Shown: positions 63,278 to 64,000 of the stretch, in pieces | How the letters are laid out: each line of letters begins with the position of its first letter | Position numbering within the stretch: position 1 is the stretch's first letter | From: Apodemus sylvaticus | Taxonomy: Eukaryota; Chordata; Mammalia; Rodentia; Muridae | Length of the DNA stretch: 64,000 nt | NCBI RefSeq assembly: GCF_947179515.1 | Contig: NC_067473.1 | Span: 102,550,282-102,614,281, forward strand | Direction of reading: 5' to 3' | Program-made: the position numbers and the translations under genes | Notes under the pieces: model-generated | The model's database searches: none | Told to the model about the DNA's origin: nothing | Seen by the model: only the letters and a program-made list of their open reading frames with translations

Positions 63278-64000
63278 TTCCACCTCCTGTCCCCCATAGA
63301 CTTGTGGCCACAATATAATGCAAAATGCATTTAGTCCAACTTCAAAAGTCCCCATAGTCTATTACAGTCTCAATAATGTTTAAAAGTCCAAAGTTCAAAG
63401 TCTTTACTGAGACTCATGCAATCTCTTAACTGAATTCCTCTATAAAATAAAAATAAAAAAAACAGGTCACATACTTCCATATATCCAACAGGATATACAT
63501 TACCATTCTAAAATGTCATAGTGATGAAATACTGGACTAAAGCAAGAACAGAAACCAGCTGGGCAAACTCCAAACTCTGCATCTCCATGTCTGATGCCCA
63601 ACTCCTTCCAGCATTATCGACTGCAATGCAATTCTTTCTCTTGGCTGGTTCCACTCCCTGTTATCAGCTTTCCTCGGCAGGTACCACAGGGCTCTGGCAT
63701 CTCTTACATCCTGGGGTCTCCAAGGTAACTTCAATTTTACAGGTTCTTTTCCCAGTGCCTGGGATCCAAACATGATCTCATGGGCACCTCTAAGGGGCTT
63801 GGGTCACTCCTCTGCAGCACTCTAAGCTCTGACTCCACTCTACTGCTGCTGCTGTATCGATCATCCCACAGTACTGGCAACTCTAATACCCCAAGGTCCT
63901 TTGCTACACCTAGGCTGCACTCTCACCAATGGTCTCTCATAGCTCTATTCACGGTGCCAAGCCTCAACTTCTTTGCACGACCCCTTCAGTCTTGGGCCTT
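63278..64000 (-). mobile_element. Interior of the ERVL-class element (runs off the window)
   Basis: Non-coding interior recognised by CCAAACTCTGCATCTCCATG, GGCTGGTTCCACTCCCTG and CTCTGGCATCTCTTACATCC, which recur in mouse ERVL-type elements (recalled). No long open frame. The 5' LTR, if present, is beyond 64000. Confidence 0.75.

Noticed and set aside
15720..64000. A second protein-coding gene upstream of Kcmf1
   Set aside because: No frame outside repeats matches a known family, and no second CpG island is present. In particular no thymosin-beta-like frame was seen; from memory Tmsb10 is the next gene but lies beyond the window.

Overview
The window is murid genomic DNA, almost certainly house mouse. 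It is dense in B1, B2, B3, B4/ID SINEs, L1 3' ends and rodent ERVL/MaLR/ERVK-type LTRs, with many simple repeats and one CpG island. It holds only one protein-coding gene that I can support: the 5' end of Kcmf1 on the minus strand. Its first coding exon is 16 nt long (14932-14947), encodes Met-Ser-Arg-His-Glu plus one base, and ends in a strong splice donor. That matches the N-terminus of the ubiquitin ligase KCMF1 as I remember it. The locus would then be mouse chromosome 6 (from memory, not verified here).

Layout. Positions 1-14931 are the start of Kcmf1 intron 1 (transcribed right to left), filled with SINEs, simple repeats and some unassigned sequence. Positions about 14.12-15.72 kb are the TATA-less CpG-island promoter with GC boxes, a short CGG repeat and the 5' leader. 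Everything right of it is upstream intergenic DNA: a MIR remnant, B1/B2/B3 copies, a 1.66-kb minisatellite of about 43 units of 38-39 bp (19124-20781), then LTR elements, two L1 3' ends and many microsatellites. A non-repetitive block at about 48.28-48.62 kb carries clustered AP-1, ETS, NF-kB-like and RUNX motifs and is the best enhancer candidate. No second gene, tRNA gene, rRNA or CRISPR array was found. Long open frames in the CpG island and in repeats are not genes.

The most informative structures are histories of insertion. The minisatellite appears to have expanded from a segment of a B3 SINE, whose two halves flank it. A compact LTR-internal-LTR element (33743-35689) has a perfect 5-bp target duplication and a tRNA-Leu-like primer site. 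An LTR cleanly splits an ID/B4 SINE at 51.4-51.9 kb. Two ~255-bp arms form an inverted repeat at 51.0/52.4 kb. An L1 copy at 39.4-40.7 kb looks like a 3' transduction, and a 68-bp fragment at 61.85 kb looks like an ultra-short retrocopy. I see no evidence of a new biological system; the interest lies in repeat evolution and in candidate regulatory DNA around Kcmf1.

Repeat family names are given from memory of consensus sequences, without a database search. Repeat boundaries are good to about 5-20 bases unless a target duplication fixes them.
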